The notes under the pieces were generated by a model that was not told where the DNA came from, ran no database searches, and saw only the letters and a program-made list of their open reading frames with translations. A stretch of DNA of 35,561 nt from CAZGVW01 sp964529265 (GTDB lineage Bacteria; Planctomycetota; Phycisphaerae; Phycisphaerales; UBA1924): NCBI GenBank assembly GCA_964529265.1, contig CAZGVW010000143.1, positions 1 through 35,561 of the forward strand. Reading direction: 5' to 3'. A program made the position numbers and the translations under genes. Below, piece by piece: positions 31,710-35,561 of this stretch. The first letter of the stretch is position 1; each line of letters opens with the position of its first letter.

Positions 31710-32765
31710 TCATCGCGCGGGGCCCAGAGGCGACCTCCCGGCCACCACGGCGTCGCGCGAGCCGGTGGCGACGATCTGGCGGATGAACACCTGGTACGAA
31801 TGATCGATTTCCGCGAGATCCGCGCCGAAATACGCCTCAAACACCGCCGAGCCCGTGCGCGTGGCGAGCGCCAGGCGGGCCGCCCGCTCGCCCACGCCCG
31901 TGCGGACCACGCGCGTCATGCGGCCATCCGCGGCGTCGCTCAAAAGTGTGCGAAACGCCTCCGAATAGCGCCCATTCTCGCCTTCTTTGAGAAAATGGGT
32001 GAGCGCCCACACCTGCGCGTAATACGTGATCGACGATTTATCCACGCGCCCCAGCGTGTCCTGCGGCGTCATGCCGAGCAGGTCGCTCAGGGGCCTCAGA
32101 ACGCCCTCCGAGAGCGCATCGCGCAGGCGATCGTGCCGCTCCACGTTCGCCCATGGCAGGAACATCGGCGCATTTCCGTCCCAGCGGTGCCCCTCCATGT
32201 AGGTGGCGATGCCTTCTTCAAGCCACACGGGCAGGCCGTCCTTGAACGTGCGCTGGGTGTACTGGTGCCAGCCTTCGTGGGCGGCGACGGCGAGGGTATC
32301 GAACGTGCCGATGTCGTAGAGGGCGGCGACGCCGCGGGTCGCGAACCCGCCGCGGCCGATCTTCAGGAAGGGCTCGCCCGCGGGGCCCATCAGGCGCAGC
32401 GTGAGGCGCTGCCACTGATCGCGATTGTTCATGAGGTAGGTATCGAGGCGCATCGGCGGCGGCGGCAGCGGGCCGAGCGCTGTGCGGTAGTGGCCCATCG
32501 CGTCTTCAAGGAAGCCGGGAAGGCGCTCGTTGAGCGCCAGATCCGTCTCCGTGGTGAAGATGCGGTAGTGCGCGGTGCGCACGATGCGGCCATTCGCGTT
32601 GTCGAACTGCCACGGCTCGGTCGATTCGACGATGGGCGCCGGTTCGGCGCGCACGGTGGGGGAGGCGCGCTCCGGCGCGCGGGCGCCGCCTGCGCAGCCG
32701 GTGAGGAGCGCGGCGCCCACCACCGTCGCGGCACAGAGCATCGCCGTTGCGGCGCGCCCGCTCAC
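31710..32765 (-). CDS. Lipoprotein with HExxH metallopeptidase-like motif
   Basis: Encodes 351 aa from GTG 32765, overlapping the valS stop as GTGA. The N-terminus is a lipoprotein signal (AATVVGAALLTGCAGG) with Cys24 as the lipidated residue. Residues 163-167 read HEGWH, fitting HExxH, followed 16 residues later by LPVWLEEGIATYMEG with Glu183/Glu184, the order of a gluzincin-type zinc peptidase (peptidase MA-like, DUF1570-like). Zinc binding and activity are inferred; no substrate is known. The rest of the protein is mixed helix/strand without further recognised domains. Likely anchored on the periplasmic face of a membrane. Confidence 0.82.
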   Translation of the reverse strand: MSGRAATAMLCAATVVGAALLTGCAGGARAPERASPTVRAEPAPIVESTEPWQFDNANGRIVRTAHYRIFTTETDLALNERLPGFLEDAMGHYRTALGPLPPPPMRLDTYLMNNRDQWQRLTLRLMGPAGEPFLKIGRGGFATRGVAALYDIGTFDTLAVAAHEGWHQYTQRTFKDGLPVWLEEGIATYMEGHRWDGNAPMFLPWANVERHDRLRDALSEGVLRPLSDLLGMTPQDTLGRVDKSSITYYAQVWALTHFLKEGENGRYSEAFRTLLSDAADGRMTRVVRTGVGERAARLALATRTGSAVFEAYFGADLAEIDHSYQVFIRQIVATGSRDAVVAGRSPLGPAR

Positions 32766-35561
32766 GATGCCTTCCCCATGCTGGCGAGGGCCGCGTCGCG
32801 CTCCTTCTTCAGGCGCTCCAGTTGATCGCGCGATTCCTGCACGAGTTTCGCCGGCGCGCGCTCGACGTAGCCGGGGTTGGAGAGGCGACCTTCGATGGTC
32901 GCGATGGATTTCTCGAGGCCCGCGATCTCCTTCGCCAACCTCTCGCGTTCTGCGCCCGCGGCCGCGGCGGCCTCCGCGGCGTCCACGAGGCCGGAGAGTC
33001 GATGCTCGCGGCCTTCGAACGTGAATGCGGAGGCGGGCGCGCCCGCGGCGGAGGGGTCGGTCGTCACGCGCTCCAGCCCGGCGAGCGTCTCCACCACGGC
33101 GCCCGCGGCTTCGATCTCGCGCTTCAGGCCGGCATCCACGTGCAGGGTCACCTTCCGCCGCGGAGGGACCTTGTTCAGTTCGCGCACGTTGCGGATGGCC
33201 TCGATCAGCGCCCGCATGCGCTCGAACTGCCGCTCCGCGGCTTCATCGCGGAGCGAGGCATCGATCACGGGCCACGGGGCGCGGCAGAGCAGATCGCTGT
33301 CGGGGATCTGGACGCCGAGTTCGGCGGCGCCCGCGGCCGGAATGCCGCGGAGGCGCTCGTGGATGGCCTCCGTGACGAAGGGGCAGAGCGGGTGCAGCAG
33401 GCGCAGGATGGCGTCGAGCGACGCGCGGAGCGTGATCTGCTGCGCGGGTGATCGCTTGAGCGTGGGCTTGACGGCCTCGAGGTACCAGTCGCAGAAATCG
33501 CGCCACAGGAGGTCGTAGAGCGCGGTGGCGTAGACGCTGAACTCGTATTCGCGCAGCGCCTGCTCCACCTGCGCCACGCCCGAGGCGAGGCGCGAGAGCA
33601 TCCAGCGATCGACGAGGGCGAGGTCGGTCCTGGTGGTCCGGCTCCTGGTGGCCCGGCTCTCTGAGCCGGGTCCCTCGGACAGCGCCGGCTCGGAGAACCG
33701 GCCCACCAGACCCGCTTCTTCGATGGCCTCGCCGAGCATCATGATGGCGAAGCGCGAGGCGTTCCAGAGCTTGTTGCAGAACTTTTTTCCGTCGTCGAAC
33801 TTGGGCGAGGTGTTGCGCCCGCTGGCGGGGTCGCGCTCGACGGGCATGCGCACGTCCTGCGTCTGCGTGGCCATGCGGCAGAGCGTGTAGCGCATCGCAT
33901 CCGCGCCGTGGGTGGCGATGATATCGAGCGGGTCCACACCGTTGCCGGCGGACTTGCTCATGCGCTTGCCTTCGCCATCCTGCACGACCATGTGGATGTA
34001 GACGTGCTTGAACGGCACGTCGCCATCGCGGAAGAAGCGGTTGAACATCACCATGCGCGAGACCCAGAGCGTGATGATCTCGCGGGCGGTGGAGAGGACG
34101 GAGGTGGGGTTGAAGGCGTCGAGAACGCCGCGGGTTTGCTCCTGCGCCTCGGGCTCCGGCCAGCCCATGGTGGAGAGGGGCCATAGCGCGGAGGAGAACC
34201 AGGTGTCGAGGACGTCGGGGTCTTGCTTGCAGGCGAGGATCGACTGTGTCAGATCTCGGGATAGTTCGGGATTCACCCTTGATTCAGCGATCTCCGTCAT
34301 TGGAAACTGGATGATCGTCCCCGGCGTTCGCTCCTTGGCTTGATAGCTCTGAACGTATGCCTCAACACCATCCAACACCGCTGCGGCTCGTTGCGTTCCC
34401 GCGCATGCTCGCCAACCGAGTGTCTCGGGGTTCTCAAGAAGGACCACTTCGTCAGCGATGCCGGCAGCTCTGAACAGGCGCCGCAAGGCATCGCCCGACT
34501 GCGCGATGCGAGCCTTTCGCTGCTCCTCGCTCAGGAAGTCAATTGCGATCTCCCACACCGGAATCCGATGCCCCCACCACAACTGCCTCGAAATGCACCA
34601 GTCTCGGATCCCATCGTGCCACGATTCGTACATCTTCGCGTAGCGCGCAGGGAAGAACTCCATGGCGCCGTCGCCGTGCTTCCCCTTTTCCGGCATGAAC
34701 GTCCCGCTCGATCGCTGCTCCGCCTTCACGGCGCGCTGCGCCGACCCGCGCAAGCGATCGTCCGTCACCTTCACATACCACTGATCGCTCAGATACGGCT
34801 CGATCGGCACGTGCGAGCGGTAGGAGTGCCCCACGGAGTGCCTGTAGGGCTTCATGTCCTCCAGCAGGCCCGCCGCGCGGAACTCCTTCACGATCGCCTT
34901 CCGCGCTTCCTCGCGCGAGAGGCCGATCCACTTCTTCGCCTCGCCCGTATCCGTCCACCCGTGCCTGTCGCTGATCGTCGCATCCGGCGCCATCACGTTG
35001 ATCGCCGGCAGGGTGTGGCGCACGCCGATGTCCCAGTCGTTGGGATCGTGCGCCGGCGTCACCTTCAGGAACCCCGTCGCGTACTTCGACTTTGGATCCA
35101 CACCCTCCGCATCCGGATCAGCCGCGGGCATCACCACGTAGTCGTCCGCGATCACGGGGATGATTCGGCCGACATACGGCAGTTTCGCGTGCGCGCCGGC
35201 ATCGCGCAGCGCCGGCCAGCGCGGATCGTTCGGGTTCACGCCGATCGCCGTATCGCCCAGGTACGTCTCGGGGCGCGTGGTGGCGACCGTCACGTGCTCC
35301 ATCACCGCGCCGCCCGGCGCCTTCACCTTCAGCGGCGCGCCATCCTTCGTCACCAGCGGATAGCGCAGGTAGTAGAACTGCCCGTCAACCTCCTCCATCT
35401 CCACTTCGTCGTCCGCGAGCGCCGTCTGCGTGGCCGGATCCCAGTTCACGAGGCGTTTGCCGCGGTAAATCAGCCCCGCCTTGAACAACTGGAAGAACGC
35501 CTCGCGCACCGCCCGCGCGCACACCTCATCCATCGTGAAGCGCCAGCGGTCCCAGTCGCAC
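32762..35561 (-). CDS. valS: Valine--tRNA ligase (N-terminus beyond the window)
   Basis: Class I aminoacyl-tRNA synthetase that charges tRNA-Val in the cytosol. The frame is open to the window edge, where CDWDRWRFTMDEV matches the family just after the HIGH region, so roughly the first 130-150 residues are missing. Seen: editing domain with TTRPETYLGDTAIGVNP, FLKVTPAHDPNDWDIG, WCISRQLWWGHRIPVW, DVLDTWFSSALWPLSTMGWP, the KMSKS signature as GKRMSKSAGNGVDPLDII, anticodon-binding domain, and the C-terminal coiled-coil arm (GAERERLAKEIAGLEKSIAT). Oddity: a ~25-residue segment rich in Arg, Ser, Thr and Gly (33630-33709) replaces the usual short linker before LALVDRWMLSRL; it is encoded by a palindromic repeat. 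The stop overlaps the next gene. Confidence 0.96.
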   Translation of the reverse strand, partial: CDWDRWRFTMDEVCARAVREAFFQLFKAGLIYRGKRLVNWDPATQTALADDEVEMEEVDGQFYYLRYPLVTKDGAPLKVKAPGGAVMEHVTVATTRPETYLGDTAIGVNPNDPRWPALRDAGAHAKLPYVGRIIPVIADDYVVMPAADPDAEGVDPKSKYATGFLKVTPAHDPNDWDIGVRHTLPAINVMAPDATISDRHGWTDTGEAKKWIGLSREEARKAIVKEFRAAGLLEDMKPYRHSVGHSYRSHVPIEPYLSDQWYVKVTDDRLRGSAQRAVKAEQRSSGTFMPEKGKHGDGAMEFFPARYAKMYESWHDGIRDWCISRQLWWGHRIPVWEIAIDFLSEEQRKARIAQSGDALRRLFRAAGIADEVVLLENPETLGWRACAGTQRAAAVLDGVEAYVQSYQAKERTPGTIIQFPMTEIAESRVNPELSRDLTQSILACKQDPDVLDTWFSSALWPLSTMGWPEPEAQEQTRGVLDAFNPTSVLSTAREIITLWVSRMVMFNRFFRDGDVPFKHVYIHMVVQDGEGKRMSKSAGNGVDPLDIIATHGADAMRYTLCRMATQTQDVRMPVERDPASGRNTSPKFDDGKKFCNKLWNASRFAIMMLGEAIEEAGLVGRFSEPALSEGPGSESRATRSRTTRTDLALVDRWMLSRLASGVAQVEQALREYEFSVYATALYDLLWRDFCDWYLEAVKPTLKRSPAQQITLRASLDAILRLLHPLCPFVTEAIHERLRGIPAAGAAELGVQIPDSDLLCRAPWPVIDASLRDEAAERQFERMRALIEAIRNVRELNKVPPRRKVTLHVDAGLKREIEAAGAVVETLAGLERVTTDPSAAGAPASAFTFEGREHRLSGLVDAAEAAAAAGAERERLAKEIAGLEKSIATIEGRLSNPGYVERAPAKLVQESRDQLERLKKERDAALASMGKAS
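33630..33709. repeat. Palindromic element inside the valS reading frame
   Basis: Outer arms CTGGTGGcCCGG (from 33645) and CCGGcCCACCAG (to 33709) are complementary (one mismatch) and flank two inner hairpins: CCGGCTC/GAGCCGG (33653-33669) and an imperfect CCGGCTCGG/GAACCGG. Just before, a 15-base near-direct repeat TCCTGGTGG(T/C)CCGGC occurs twice (33629 and 33644). The length keeps the frame open. It resembles palindromic elements tolerated inside coding genes in other bacteria. Confidence 0.7.

Noticed and set aside
33645..33709. Palindrome in valS as a transcription terminator
   Set aside because: It lies inside an intact essential gene, has no T-tract and keeps the reading frame.
1..35561. 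CRISPR array, insertion sequence or prophage
   Set aside because: No regularly spaced repeats with unique spacers, no transposase or integrase motifs and no phage genes were seen on either strand.

Overview
The window is very GC-rich, and its real genes strongly prefer G or C at the third codon position. It looks like a chromosomal segment of a planctomycete, most likely class Phycisphaerae. This is inferred from three things: secreted proteins ending in paired dockerin-like GDGxVxxxDL..LLGxWG repeats, Hanks-type Ser/Thr kinases with TPR tails (one coupled to an ECF sigma factor), and a secreted protein with a PEP-CTERM-like tail. No insertion sequence, phage gene, CRISPR array or rRNA was seen.

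Layout. (a) 1-1319, minus: 3'-truncated membrane polyferredoxin (NapH/CcoG/NosR-C-like), with two tandem 82-bp hairpin repeats at its 5' end. (b) 1719-4892, plus: two secreted dockerin-tailed proteins, the second a PQQ-dependent sugar dehydrogenase, closed by a strong terminator. (c) 5192-7170: a small exported protein, queA (minus) and an unrecognised protein. (d) 7199-8038, minus: three tandem paralogous small membrane proteins. (e) 8121-9607, minus: modA-modB without modC. (f) 9712-19111, plus: a cation/proton transport block made of an EIIA-like protein, a PII-like protein, two CPA2-type antiporters and a complete mrpABCDEFG operon whose genes overlap by 1-4 bases. (g) 19174-22361, plus: an ECF sigma factor overlapping a Ser/Thr kinase that carries an N-terminal zinc-binding motif and TPRs. 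(h) 22336-26021, minus: a PEP-CTERM-like secreted protein and a second TPR kinase. (i) 26319-29270, plus: a large secreted FG-GAP/VCBS protein with a dockerin-like tail. (j) tRNA-Arg(CCG) on minus, then an MFS transporter on plus. (k) 30729-31093: a non-coding gap with stable hairpins and a minus-strand terminator, a candidate structured RNA. (l) 31094-35561, minus: thpR, a HExxH lipoprotein and valS (5'-truncated), closely packed or overlapping.

The most coherent functional unit is the antiporter block. Two nucleotide- or phosphate-sensing type proteins precede two secondary antiporters and the seven-subunit Mrp complex, which suggests one locus for Na+/K+ and pH homeostasis with its own regulatory input. 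The sigma/kinase pair is a plausible self-contained signalling module. The most novel leads are the structured intergenic RNA, the three SHOCT-like small membrane proteins, the EIIA/PII-like pair at the head of the antiporters, and the palindromic element read through in frame inside valS.
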